Positions 22,313-32,703 of a stretch of DNA of 64,000 bases are shown one piece after another. This DNA is from Marinobacter sp. SS21. Its GTDB lineage: Bacteria; Pseudomonadota; Gammaproteobacteria; Pseudomonadales; Oleiphilaceae. Numbering within the stretch: position 1 is the first letter of the stretch; each line of letters opens with the position of its first letter. The notes below the pieces were generated by a model. That model had not been told where the DNA came from. It made no database searches and worked only from the letters and a program-made list of their open reading frames with translations. A program made the position numbers and the translations under genes. The stretch lies in NCBI RefSeq assembly GCF_028369065.1, contig NZ_JAQNDA010000007.1:62001-126000 (forward strand), read 5' to 3'.

Positions 22313-22816
22313 TTATGACTGTTTGCGGGGCCACTGTTCCATATTACGGAAAAGTCGCGGCGCAAGCTCCTTTAATGCACGCCGGTAAACTTCGCGTTTG
22401 AACGAGACGACTTGCCCCAAGGGGTACCAATAGCTAACCCATTGCCAGCCATCGAATTCCGGCGAATCGGTGCCATCCACGCACACATGCGCATCCGGCG
22501 AAAGCATCCTCAGCAGGAACCATTTCTGTTTTTGCCCAACACATATCGGGTGCGAGTTATGTCGCACCATGCGTCGTGGCAGGCGATACCGCAACCAGCC
22601 ACGGGTGCAACTGATAATTTCCACATCGGCCTCGCCAAGCCCGACCTCTTCTGCCAGCTCCCGGTACAGAGCCTCTTCCGGTGACTCATGGGTCTTGATG
22701 CCACCCTGTGGAAACTGCCAGGAGTCCTGTCCGATACGTCTTGCCCACAGGACTTCGCCCCTGTGGTTGGCCAAAATGATTCCGACGTTGGGCCTGAAAC
22801 CATCTGAATCGATCAC
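22313..22816 (-). CDS. rppH: RNA pyrophosphohydrolase RppH
   Basis: Nudix hydrolase that converts 5'-triphosphate mRNA ends to monophosphate and triggers RNase E decay. I start at GTG 22816 ([20 protein letters not shown]), which is preceded by AGAGG and matches the family N-terminus. An upstream ATG at 22957 would add 47 unrelated residues. The Nudix box spans [20 protein letters not shown] plus EVGL, an exact GX5EX7REUXEEXGU. 167 residues. Upstream of ptsP as in Pseudomonas. Confidence 0.95.
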   Translation of the reverse strand: MIDSDGFRPNVGIILANHRGEVLWARRIGQDSWQFPQGGIKTHESPEEALYRELAEEVGLGEADVEIISCTRGWLRYRLPRRMVRHNSHPICVGQKQKWFLLRMLSPDAHVCVDGTDSPEFDGWQWVSYWYPLGQVVSFKREVYRRALKELAPRLFRNMEQWPRKQS

Positions 22817-22981
22817 GGCACAGCCCTCTGATATGTCAGTATTATTCGTGTCGGTAAAAAGTGTCCAAGTTGGCCTCATTCTTACAGAAAGACCAGAATT
22901 CGGCAAACCAGGCCAACTGCAGCGGGCCGTGGTAGACTTGACGCCCCCTTTTACCAACCACGTTTAGTCAGGAGCCCACCG

Positions 22982-23638
22982 GTGACCCTTGCGATCTTTG
23001 ACCTCGACAACACCTTGCTGGCCGGCGACAGCGACCATGCCTGGGGCGAATTCCTGGTAGAGGAAGGCATTGTTGATGCCGAGCATTATCGCAAGGAGAA
23101 CGATCGCTTCTATCAGGAATACCTCAACGGCGAACTGGACATCCATCGCTATCTGAGTTTCGCCCTTGCGCCTTTGGCGGCACACGACATGCCGCAGCTA
23201 CTGGCCTGGCGCGAGCGATTTCTCGACAAAAAAATCCGTCCGATGCTGCAAGACAAGGCGTCGCAACTGCTGGATCAGCACCGCCAGCAGGGCGATACGT
23301 TAATGATCATCACGGCAACCAACCGCTTCATTACCGAACCGGTGGCTGAACTGCTGGGAATCGAACACCTGATCGCCACCGACCCGGAAATTGTCGATGG
23401 CCGCTTTACCGGCCAGGTGGCCGGCACCCCCAGCTTCCGCGAGGGCAAGGTGACACGGCTGCAAGCCTGGCTTGAGGACCACCAACTGAGCCTGGAGGGC
23501 GCCTGGTTCTACAGCGACTCCAACAACGATGTGCCGCTGTTACGCCAGGTTACCAACCCGGTGGCGGTGGACCCCGACCCGAGCCTGGAGAAACTGGCCC
23601 GGCAGTTGGGCTGGAAAGTGCTGTCGCTGCGGGATTGA
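22982..23638 (+). CDS. HAD-IB family phosphatase (SerB-like)
   Basis: Haloacid-dehalogenase phosphatase of the IB subfamily. Motif I is FDLDNTLLAGDSD (nucleophile D8, acid D10), motif II ITAT, motif III Lys in FREGKVTRL and motif IV YSDSNNDVPLL. 218 residues from a GTG start. The family includes phosphoserine phosphatases; the orthologue beside rppH in Pseudomonas has been discussed as a histidinol-phosphate phosphatase, but the substrate cannot be read here. Divergent from rppH; the imelysin gene follows 9 bases later. Confidence 0.85.
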   Translation: MTLAIFDLDNTLLAGDSDHAWGEFLVEEGIVDAEHYRKENDRFYQEYLNGELDIHRYLSFALAPLAAHDMPQLLAWRERFLDKKIRPMLQDKASQLLDQHRQQGDTLMIITATNRFITEPVAELLGIEHLIATDPEIVDGRFTGQVAGTPSFREGKVTRLQAWLEDHQLSLEGAWFYSDSNNDVPLLRQVTNPVAVDPDPSLEKLARQLGWKVLSLRD

Positions 23639-23647
23639 GGAACCACC

Positions 23648-24394
23648 GTGATACCACGCATTACGTTGCTCCCCCTGTTGGGCCTGATACTGACCGCTTG
23701 CAGCCCTGCGCCAGAAGACGCCCCCGCATCGCTGGCACCGCAGGCGGAGCCAGCGCTGGCGGCACGCAGCAACGCGTTATGCCAGGCAACGCACCGGCTT
23801 CAGCAGCAGGTGGTGGCGTTTCTCGATGCGCCGACTGAAGCCTCGCTGGCCAACGCCCGTCAGACCTGGCAGGCGGCCCACCAAGCCTATCGCCTAGTGC
23901 AGTCGGACTATGCGCTGGCCGGTCTGACACCGCCACAAATTGCCGATTCCCGCGATCCGATAGATGCCTTTCCCCTGCTGCCGGGCTACCTGGACCAGGT
24001 TCCAGGCTACCCGAACAGTGGCGTGGTTTTTTCGGACGTGCCGCTGACGCCCGAATTTCTGGCTCGGGAACATCAGTCCACCGACTTCCACTACGCCATT
24101 CTGGGCTTCCATCCGCTGGAGTTCATGCTGTGGGGCAACCCGGGGGAGAATGCGGCCGACCAGGTCAACAAATTCCTGGGTGGCCCACCTAAGCCTGAGG
24201 CAGAAGCCATCGACGTGTCAGGGCGGCGCAAGGACCTGATCCGACTCATGGCCCATAGCCTTGACCAACAAAGCAAGCGGCTGTGTGAAGATGAGGAGCA
24301 ACGCCGGCTGACCGCGGTGCTCGCCAGCTCGCCGACGCCGACGCCGTTAACGCTGGAAACCGATGCCGGCGCGGTGGCCCACCAGACGCCCTAG
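23648..24394 (+). CDS. Imelysin-like (insulin-cleaving metalloproteinase family) lipoprotein
   Basis: A secreted lipoprotein with lipobox LILTAC (Cys at about residue 18) from a GTG start. It is predicted to be helical (LFQ-type heptads WQAAHQAYRLVQSDYALAGL) and carries the imelysin GxHxxE-type signature in ILGFHPLEFMLWG. 248 residues, shorter than iron-regulated IrpA/EfeO relatives (about 330-400). The family is linked to iron uptake, but no EfeU/EfeB or other transport gene is adjacent. Its stop overlaps the convergent rlmI stop by 4 bases. Confidence 0.8.
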   Translation: MIPRITLLPLLGLILTACSPAPEDAPASLAPQAEPALAARSNALCQATHRLQQQVVAFLDAPTEASLANARQTWQAAHQAYRLVQSDYALAGLTPPQIADSRDPIDAFPLLPGYLDQVPGYPNSGVVFSDVPLTPEFLAREHQSTDFHYAILGFHPLEFMLWGNPGENAADQVNKFLGGPPKPEAEAIDVSGRRKDLIRLMAHSLDQQSKRLCEDEEQRRLTAVLASSPTPTPLTLETDAGAVAHQTP

Positions 24395-25587
24395 AAAAAG
24401 CTGGTCAGTGAGCGAACGAAGCAGGACTTGATGTAATCCGTCTCCGGGATACCGGGGATCACCGGGTGATCCGGCGCCTGGTGCCCCTGCTCCAGAAGCT
24501 GCACAAAGCGATCGACCTTGCGCCCGCTGCTGCGAATGATATCCACCAGGCGCTCCTGGGACAGGTGCATGGAGCAGGACGCCGACACCAACACGCCATC
24601 ACGGGCCAACAACCGCAGGCCCAGTTGATTGAGCCGGGCGTAGGCCTGCTCGCCGGCTTTCTGGTCACGTCGGCGCGGGATCAGCGCTGGCGGATCCAGC
24701 ACCACCACGTCGTACTTTTCCTTCTCGGCGGCCAGGGCCTTCAGCGCCTCGAAGGCGTCCCCTTCCAGCGTGTCCACGTTATCCAGGCCGTTCAAGGCGG
24801 CGTTATGGTGCACTGCGTCAATGGCCACCGATGAACTGTCAATACAAGTCACCTGCCGGGCACCGGCGTTGGCCGCCTGCACGCCCCAGCCACCGACGTA
24901 GCTGAACACATCCAGCACCCGCTTGTCGGCAGCATAGTGCTGAAGTCGTTGCCGATTCATACGATGGTCATAAAACCAGCCGGTCTTCTGCCCCCCGGCG
25001 AGCGGCACCTCAAATCGGGCGCCGTTCTCCAGCACCACCAGGGTGTCGCACGCGGGCCCATGAACCTGTTCAACATAAGCGTCAAGGCCTTCCACTGCGC
25101 GCATCTTGCCATCGTTCTTGAGCACGATGGCCTGCGGATGCACCAGCCGTTCGATGGCCCGGACGATGGTGTCCCGCAGCAACTCCATGCCCGCCGTGGA
25201 GATTTGCACCACCACCGTATCACCGAACCGGTCAATCACCAGGCCGGACAAGCCATCTCCGTCGCCGAACACCCAACGGTAATAGGGCTCCGGAAACAGC
25301 CGTTGCCGCATCAGCAGGGCGGCTTCCAGACGTTCAGCGAGACGTTTCGGCGTCATGCCGTGGGTAGGATCACGACTGATCAGCCGGCCACAGATCAGCG
25401 CCTGGGGGTTGACGAAAACCGTCCCCAAAGGTTTGTCAGTAGCGGCGCGCAGTTCGGCCTGGCAACCGGGCTCGAAGCCGGTCAGCGGGGAACGACGAGT
25501 GTCCACCTCGTTGCTGTATACCCACAAGTGACCAGACCTGATACGACGTTCTGCCCCTTTGCGCAGGTAAAGAACCGGAAATTGCAT
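24391..25587 (-). CDS. rlmI: Ribosomal RNA large subunit methyltransferase I (class I SAM, PUA)
   Basis: Expected to make m5C1962 in 23S rRNA. 398 residues: N-terminal PUA (LRKGAERRIRSGHLWVYSNE), a central EEHEE domain and a Rossmann methyltransferase domain with VLDVFSYVGGWGVQAANAGA (SAM motif I), DALEGDAF-type acid motif, YDVVVLDPPAL (motif IV) and VSASCSMHLSQ with the catalytic Cys region. Good match in length and order to RlmI (396 residues in E. coli). Confidence 0.92.
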   Translation of the reverse strand: MQFPVLYLRKGAERRIRSGHLWVYSNEVDTRRSPLTGFEPGCQAELRAATDKPLGTVFVNPQALICGRLISRDPTHGMTPKRLAERLEAALLMRQRLFPEPYYRWVFGDGDGLSGLVIDRFGDTVVVQISTAGMELLRDTIVRAIERLVHPQAIVLKNDGKMRAVEGLDAYVEQVHGPACDTLVVLENGARFEVPLAGGQKTGWFYDHRMNRQRLQHYAADKRVLDVFSYVGGWGVQAANAGARQVTCIDSSSVAIDAVHHNAALNGLDNVDTLEGDAFEALKALAAEKEKYDVVVLDPPALIPRRRDQKAGEQAYARLNQLGLRLLARDGVLVSASCSMHLSQERLVDIIRSSGRKVDRFVQLLEQGHQAPDHPVIPGIPETDYIKSCFVRSLTSFF

Positions 25588-25726
25588 GGCGACGACCTTT
25601 TGATGGAATGTGAGTGCGCAATGACTCTTGGGAGCCTCTAACTAGCTCCGAATCGCCTGTGCACGATTTGCAGCTTTCAGAGCGTGCCCTGCGGGGTATC
25701 CAGAGCCAGAGCTGATCCGGAGCTAA

Positions 25727-26125
25727 TCAGAGGCTTCCTTGCTCTGTCACCAAGTCTGCGTAAGCGTCGGCGTCCAGCAGGCTCTCCAGCTCACCAGGGT
25801 CTGCCAGCTTCACCTTGAACATCCAGCCTTCCCCGTAAGGGTCTTCGTTCACCTTTTCCGGCTCGTCTTCCAGGTCTTCATTGACCTCAAGCACCTCACC
25901 GGTCACCGGACTGAATACGTCAGACGCAGATTTGACCGACTCGGCCACGCCCGCTTCCTCGCCGCCGTTGACGGTAACGCCGACATCGGGCAAGCCGATG
26001 TAAACCACATCCCCCAGTTGCTCCTGGGCAAAGTCGGTGATGCCGACGGTGGCGGTGCCATCCGCTTCGACCCGCACCCACTGGTGGGTTTCAATGTATT
26101 TTACGTTGGCTGGAATGTCGCTCAT
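25727..26125 (-). CDS. gcvH: Glycine cleavage system H protein
   Basis: Lipoyl carrier of the glycine cleavage complex. 132 residues with the lipoylation site K65 in GVAESVKSASDVFSPV, and the family C-terminus GEGWMFKVKLADPGELESLL. A Shine-Dalgarno-like GGA precedes the ATG. No gcvT, gcvP, sdaA or regulator is adjacent, so this is a stand-alone copy in this window; partners must lie elsewhere. Confidence 0.96.
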   Translation of the reverse strand: MSDIPANVKYIETHQWVRVEADGTATVGITDFAQEQLGDVVYIGLPDVGVTVNGGEEAGVAESVKSASDVFSPVTGEVLEVNEDLEDEPEKVNEDPYGEGWMFKVKLADPGELESLLDADAYADLVTEQGSL

Positions 26126-26181
26126 GTTGGAATCCTTGGCGTATTTTTTCGCGCAGTTTACCCGAAGACGGCCCTCGTGCT

Positions 26182-26763
26182 CTACGGTGCCATCCCAAGA
26201 AAGCTCAGGATGGCCGGCACCACGACATCAAAGTTCTGGAAGCGATGGTCGCCACCCGCCTGAATCCAGCAGGGCGAATGCGGGTGGCGACGCAACGCCT
26301 CCCGGTAATCGAGGGTTTCATCGCCGGTTTGCAGCAGCAGAAACAGGTTCTCCGGCTGTCGGATAGTGCCCGGCTCCAGCGCCCTCAGCGCCCGCATGTG
26401 CTCGCTGGTGAGCGTGTAGCGCTCGCCAGTGTAGGGGTTGTGCTGCGGGCCGAGGTAATCGTGCAGCAGATCGTAGGGGTGGATCGCCGGGTTGATCAAC
26501 GCCGCGCGGATGCCCAATTGCTGGCTCAGCGCCGTCGCGTAATAGCCCCCCAGGGAACTGCCGATCAGACCGACCGGGCGCCCGGCCACCGAGGCCAGGG
26601 CATCGCTGGCCCGCCGATAGGCCTGTTGCGGGTCAAAACCAAGCTCCGGCACCACCAGCTCAATGTCTGGATTGAGATCCGGCAGCCACGCTTTCAGCTC
26701 ATTGGCCTTTTGCGACCGGGGCGAGCTATTGAACCCATGCAAATAGATGATCGCCGGGCGCAT
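26182..26763 (-). CDS. yqiA: YqiA/YcfP-family alpha/beta hydrolase (esterase)
   Basis: Small esterase, 193 residues. It opens MRPAIIYLHGFNSSPRSQKA (oxyanion HG), has the nucleophile elbow GLIGSSLGGYYAT (Ser near residue 70), an acid in LLLQTGDETLDY and the catalytic His in GGDHRFQNFD. It lies 2 bases after cpdA, in the E. coli order nudF-yqiB-cpdA-yqiA. In E. coli and Pseudomonas parE follows; here gcvH follows instead. Confidence 0.92.
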   Translation of the reverse strand: MRPAIIYLHGFNSSPRSQKANELKAWLPDLNPDIELVVPELGFDPQQAYRRASDALASVAGRPVGLIGSSLGGYYATALSQQLGIRAALINPAIHPYDLLHDYLGPQHNPYTGERYTLTSEHMRALRALEPGTIRQPENLFLLLQTGDETLDYREALRRHPHSPCWIQAGGDHRFQNFDVVVPAILSFLGMAP

Positions 26764-26765
26764 GG

Positions 26766-27569
26766 TCAGTAACCGGGGCTGTCAATGTCCAGCTCAAACC
26801 GGAATCCGCTGGCGCGGCCAACCCCAGTCTGGTATTCCCCCGACGCCGACAGTTCCAGCCAGCGGTAGCCGGGCGGCAACGGCTCAACGGCGAACTCATC
26901 CGAGCCCGCGGTAAATTGCACGCAGGTAGAGGGAGACGCCAGCAAGCGGACATCGCCTCGGGTCCGATCCAGTTCCTGGTGGATATGCCCCCACAGCACC
27001 ACCTTTACCTGTGGGTGGCGATCAATCACCTGCCAGAACGCATCACGGTTTTTCAGCCCGATGCGATCGAGCCATTGGGAGCCAACGTCCACCGGGTGAT
27101 GGTGGAGCGCCACCAGGGCGGGCAACTCGGGGTGAGCCGCCAGCTGCGCCTCCAGAAACGCCAGCTCGTCATCCGTCAATTCGCCGTGAACCTGGCGAGG
27201 CACCGACGAATCCAGCAGGATAAACTGCCAGCCACCCAGGATCAGCTGCTTGCGCCCCGAGGCCTCTCCGGCGACGCGCGCCAACACGGACGCGCAGTCA
27301 TGATTACCCGACAACCACAGCGAAGGGCAGCCGAATACCGCCAGCTTCTGTGCAAACAGCCGATAGGCCTCTTCCGAACAGTCCTGGGCCAGGTCGCCGG
27401 TGGCGAGAACCAGATCGGGCTGAATGCCATCACGCTGAACCTGAGCAAGCACCGCATCGAAACTGTTGCGGGTATTCACGCCCAGCAAATCGCCCTGCGG
27501 GTCGGCCATCAGATGGGGGTCGGTCAGCTGAAGTACTCGTAAGGCACGAGGAAGGTCACGTCGAGTCAT
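26766..27569 (-). CDS. cpdA: 3',5'-cyclic AMP phosphodiesterase CpdA
   Basis: Calcineurin-like metallophosphoesterase hydrolysing cAMP. 267 residues with metal motifs DPHLM (in LQLTDPHLMAD), ATGDLAQD, SGNHDC, ALHHHPVDVG and WGHIHQE, and the CpdA-typical GVNTRNSFDAVL after the first motif. Sits between yqiA and the DUF1249 gene, with an unusual 204-bp gap on the DUF1249 side. Confidence 0.95.
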   Translation of the reverse strand: MTRRDLPRALRVLQLTDPHLMADPQGDLLGVNTRNSFDAVLAQVQRDGIQPDLVLATGDLAQDCSEEAYRLFAQKLAVFGCPSLWLSGNHDCASVLARVAGEASGRKQLILGGWQFILLDSSVPRQVHGELTDDELAFLEAQLAAHPELPALVALHHHPVDVGSQWLDRIGLKNRDAFWQVIDRHPQVKVVLWGHIHQELDRTRGDVRLLASPSTCVQFTAGSDEFAVEPLPPGYRWLELSASGEYQTGVGRASGFRFELDIDSPGY

Positions 27570-27773
27570 GGCACCTGGTCATTACGTTTATCGCACGGCT
27601 CCCTTGCCCCACGACGATTCAATCGGATGTTGAGTTTCCTGTCGAGTCTCCCGGCGGACTCAATGGCTCAGTTGTATTAGAAATCTACCAGACGGGACGC
27701 CAGATTCAGCAATGGCGATCACATTCTGCCGCTCCGCCGTCCTAATGAGACAGCCAGCTTATTCAGTGTAGAC

Positions 27774-28259
27774 CTAACTGACACCGTCACCCACCGACCA
27801 CAGGCCCAGCTCGAACGGGGCGTGGCCAAACTTCAGGCAATAATCCAGCCAGTCTGCCAGAAAGCCGTTTACCTGTACTTTCTCATCGGGATGATGCATG
27901 TAGCGGTTCGGATAATCATTGACCGGGGCGATGCGGCGATCACGGTAACAACTGATGACTTCCGCCATGGTCGCATCGTGGTAGATTCGCACGGTCAATT
28001 CCGGATTGTTCAGCCACTTGCCGCCATTGTGGATCTGCTCCAGCAACAGCGTCTCGGTGAAGCGCGCCGTCTGCAACACCCGCATGCGCACCCGGCCCAG
28101 GTAAAGATCTTCCCGGTGCAACTCAAACTCAGCGACCGGCTGCCCCCCGGACTCCAGCTGACGCAACCGCTCCAGCCGGCGGTAGTTGCCCTCGCACAGC
28201 GCCCCCAGCCTGCGCAGGTCGGGCACGTAACGACGCGGCCTCCTGACCCACTCAGTCAT
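27774..28259 (-). CDS. DUF1249 family protein (YqiB-like)
   Basis: 161 residues from ATG 28259 (MTEWVRRPRRYVPDLRRLGA). The frame runs upstream inside nudF, but this start overlaps the nudF stop by 8 bases and matches YqiB. Conserved segments: LCEGNYRRLERL, VRIYHDATMAEVISCYRDR and NRYMHHPDEKVQVNGFLADW. Function is unknown. The persistent nudF-DUF1249-cpdA order across gammaproteobacteria suggests a housekeeping link to nucleotide turnover, which is inference. Confidence 0.9.
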   Translation of the reverse strand: MTEWVRRPRRYVPDLRRLGALCEGNYRRLERLRQLESGGQPVAEFELHREDLYLGRVRMRVLQTARFTETLLLEQIHNGGKWLNNPELTVRIYHDATMAEVISCYRDRRIAPVNDYPNRYMHHPDEKVQVNGFLADWLDYCLKFGHAPFELGLWSVGDGVS

Positions 28260-28893
28260 GTCCGCTCCAGGCGTCCCGCAGGCGGTGATGGTTGAGCTGC
28301 AACCACTGCAGGGCGATGATAGCCGCGGCATTGTTGATGCGACCGTCGCCGATCATGGCGATGGCCTCGCTGAGCGGCACCACATGCACCCGGATGTCTT
28401 CATGCTCGGCTTCGATGCCGTGGATGCCCCCGGCCGATGCGGTGGATACGTGGCCGCAGTAAAGGTGTATCAGCTCGGTACTGCCACCGGGCGAGACCAG
28501 ATAATCACAGACTTTCTCCAGCTCCTGGAAGGTGAGGCCGGCTTCCTCCTGCCCTTCGCGGTGGGCCACTTGCTCCGGCGATTCGCCGTCTTCATTCATG
28601 CCCGCCACCAACTCCAACAGCCACGGTGATTGCGAACGCCCCAACACCCCGGCACGGAACTGCTCCAACAGCACCACTTCCTCCCGGTCCGGGTCGTAAG
28701 GCAGGACACAGGTGGCATCACCGCGAATGAACAACTCGCGGGTGAACTGGGGCATCTGGCCGCCAGCAAAGCGGGGGTGAGTGAGCCAGAGTTTGTCCAT
28801 GCGGAAAAAGCCCTGAAACACCGTTTCGCGCTTGGCAATGCGGACATCGCCCTGCCCGAACGGGCCTGGAGAGTTTGCCGTATCTTGCACCAT
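28252..28893 (-). CDS. nudF: ADP-ribose pyrophosphatase NudF
   Basis: Nudix enzyme cleaving ADP-ribose to AMP and ribose-5-phosphate. The Nudix box is in AGMNEDGESPEQVAHREGQE plus EAGL (GX5EX7REXXEEXGL), preceded by the ADPRase-type LLEQFRAGV and ELVAG and followed by YLVSPGGSTELIHLYCGHV, where the Pro/Gly segment is typical of the ADP-ribose clade. I use ATG 28893 (MVQDTANSPGPFG), 213 residues; the frame opens at 28965. Divergent from nothing upstream except the thiC end. Confidence 0.93.
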   Translation of the reverse strand: MVQDTANSPGPFGQGDVRIAKRETVFQGFFRMDKLWLTHPRFAGGQMPQFTRELFIRGDATCVLPYDPDREEVVLLEQFRAGVLGRSQSPWLLELVAGMNEDGESPEQVAHREGQEEAGLTFQELEKVCDYLVSPGGSTELIHLYCGHVSTASAGGIHGIEAEHEDIRVHVVPLSEAIAMIGDGRINNAAAIIALQWLQLNHHRLRDAWSGHD

Positions 28894-29022
28894 GGGCTGG
28901 TTATTTACTCCTGCTTCCGAGACTACCAAGAACCAACGATAGCCGGAGCCCTGTCCGCAATGCAAGCTTAAGCGGAAGGTCCCGGGCCGCCCGCTGGCGC
29001 ACCCGGGTTAAGCGGTCCTTAC

Positions 29023-31080
<2,058 letters not shown>

Positions 31081-31276
31081 GTCAAGACGCGATATATCAG
31101 TCATTGGCACCGCAAATAGGTGCCAGATGCAAGTGTAGAGATCAACTCAAATATTGTCCATAATGGCTCGCGCTTGCCCCTTAAGCCAATAGGATTGGCC
31201 GGGCCTGTGGCGCTGGACTCAGTCGCTGTTACCGGCGAGATCGCGGCTCCGCAGTTCTATACATTCAGGAGATGAC

Positions 31277-32644
31277 ATGAGAAAACGACTGCTTTCCGGA
31301 CTGGTTGGCCTACTTGTTGCCCAGCCTGCCCTGTCCGTCGATCTGATCGAGACTTACCAGAAAGCCCTGTCCTACGACTCCGGGATCGCAGCCGCCCGCG
31401 CCAGTTACGAGGCCCAGCAGGCCAACGTGGATGTGAGCCAGAGCGCCCTGCTGCCACAGGTTTTTGCTTTCGGTGATGCCGACTACACGGACCTGGATGG
31501 ACCGAGTGTCGACAACGGCGAACGCACCCTGTCCTACGGCGTGCAGCTCACGCAGCCCATTTTCCGGGCGGACAACTGGTACCGCTATGACACCAGCAAG
31601 TACCAGAGCGAGTCGGCGCAGGCCCAGTACAACCTGGCCCAGCAGCAACTGATTCTCGACGTCGCCACCGCCTATTTCAATGTCTTGCGGGCTGCCGACA
31701 ACCTGACCACCGCCAGGGCCGCCGAAGCCGCGATCCAGCGCCAGTACGAGCAGGCCCAGGAACGTTTCGACGTCGGCCTGATTGCCATCACCGAAGTTTA
31801 CGAGGCCCGCGCCAGTTACGATTCCAGCAAGAGCCTGCGCATTGCTGCCGAAAGCGACGTCGACATTGCCCGGGAGCAGCTGGCCAGGCTCACCGGCGAA
31901 TACACCGAGCAGCTGGACAACCTGACCCAGGAGTTCCCCCTGGCCCGCCCCGAGCCGCTGGACCCGACGGCCTGGGAAACCACCGCGCTGGACCAGAACT
32001 GGCGCATCCAGTCCGCCCAGTACGACCTCAAGGCCAGTGAATCCACCCTGAAAACCGCCAAGTCCGGCCACTACCCCACCCTGGACCTGAACGCCTCCTA
32101 CGGCGATTCCGACGTGGACGGCAGCCGTCCCGGCATGATTGACGGCACCACCACCCAGGGCTCGGTCAGCCTGACCTTGAACGTGCCGCTGTACACCGGC
32201 GGTGGCACCCAGGCGAGCGTTCGCCAGCAGCGCTCCCTGGTGGACGTGGCCGAGCAGACGCTGGCCACTGTCCGCAGGGACGTCCGGGTGAACACCCGCA
32301 GCCTGTACCGCACGGTCAACACCAACATTGAATCGGCCGCGGCCCTGGACCAGACCATCGTGTCACGACGCAGCGCGCTCGACGCCACCCGGGCCGGCTA
32401 CGAAGTCGGCACCCGCAACATCGTCGAAGTGCTGGATGCCGAGCGCAACTACTATGTAGCGCTACGGGATTACGCCAATGCCCGCTACGACTACGTGGCG
32501 AACACGCTGCAGCTGAAACAGGCCGCCGGAACCCTGAGTCCGCAGGACCTGATGGATCTGAACCAGTGGCTCAGCGCCACTGCGCCGGGCATTGAGGCGC
32601 TGGCGCATGATAACGAAACCATCAATCCCCGCCGCGGCAACTGA
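31277..32644 (+). CDS. tolC: TolC family outer membrane channel protein
   Basis: Trimeric outer-membrane duct for type I secretion and RND/MFS efflux. 455 residues: signal peptide (KRLLSGLVGLLVAQPALS), then two structural repeats (DLIETYQKALSYDSGIAAAR; RPEPLDPTAWETTALDQNW), with TolC family segments SYGVQLTQPIFRADNWY and VSLTLNVPLYTGGGTQASVR. ATG 31277 has AGGAG 7 bases upstream. No membrane-fusion partner is adjacent. Position next to thiC matches Pseudomonas. Confidence 0.95.
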   Translation: MRKRLLSGLVGLLVAQPALSVDLIETYQKALSYDSGIAAARASYEAQQANVDVSQSALLPQVFAFGDADYTDLDGPSVDNGERTLSYGVQLTQPIFRADNWYRYDTSKYQSESAQAQYNLAQQQLILDVATAYFNVLRAADNLTTARAAEAAIQRQYEQAQERFDVGLIAITEVYEARASYDSSKSLRIAAESDVDIAREQLARLTGEYTEQLDNLTQEFPLARPEPLDPTAWETTALDQNWRIQSAQYDLKASESTLKTAKSGHYPTLDLNASYGDSDVDGSRPGMIDGTTTQGSVSLTLNVPLYTGGGTQASVRQQRSLVDVAEQTLATVRRDVRVNTRSLYRTVNTNIESAAALDQTIVSRRSALDATRAGYEVGTRNIVEVLDAERNYYVALRDYANARYDYVANTLQLKQAAGTLSPQDLMDLNQWLSATAPGIEALAHDNETINPRRGN

Positions 32645-32655
32645 CCCTGCCATTG

Positions 32656-32695
32656 GGCAGAACGGGGACAGGATCAAACCTGTGCCCGCTCTGCC
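32656..32695. terminator. Hairpin between convergent tolC and waaA
   Basis: Imperfect long stem (ggcaga-a-cggg-g-acagg paired with cctgt-g-cccg-c-tctgcc) around a 6-base loop, lying between the two stop codons. It lacks a T tract on either side, so intrinsic termination is plausible but not certain. Confidence 0.5.
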
Positions 32696-32703
32696 TCCAG
32701 CCG

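Noticed and set aside
22817..22957. Upstream extension of rppH to ATG 22957
   Set aside because: The added 47 residues are unlike RppH; GTG 22816 has a good Shine-Dalgarno and matches the family N-terminus.
28966..29022. Hairpin cccggg...cccggg after thiC as terminator
   Set aside because: Self-complementary ends exist but there is no T run and the spacing is poor, so I do not call it.
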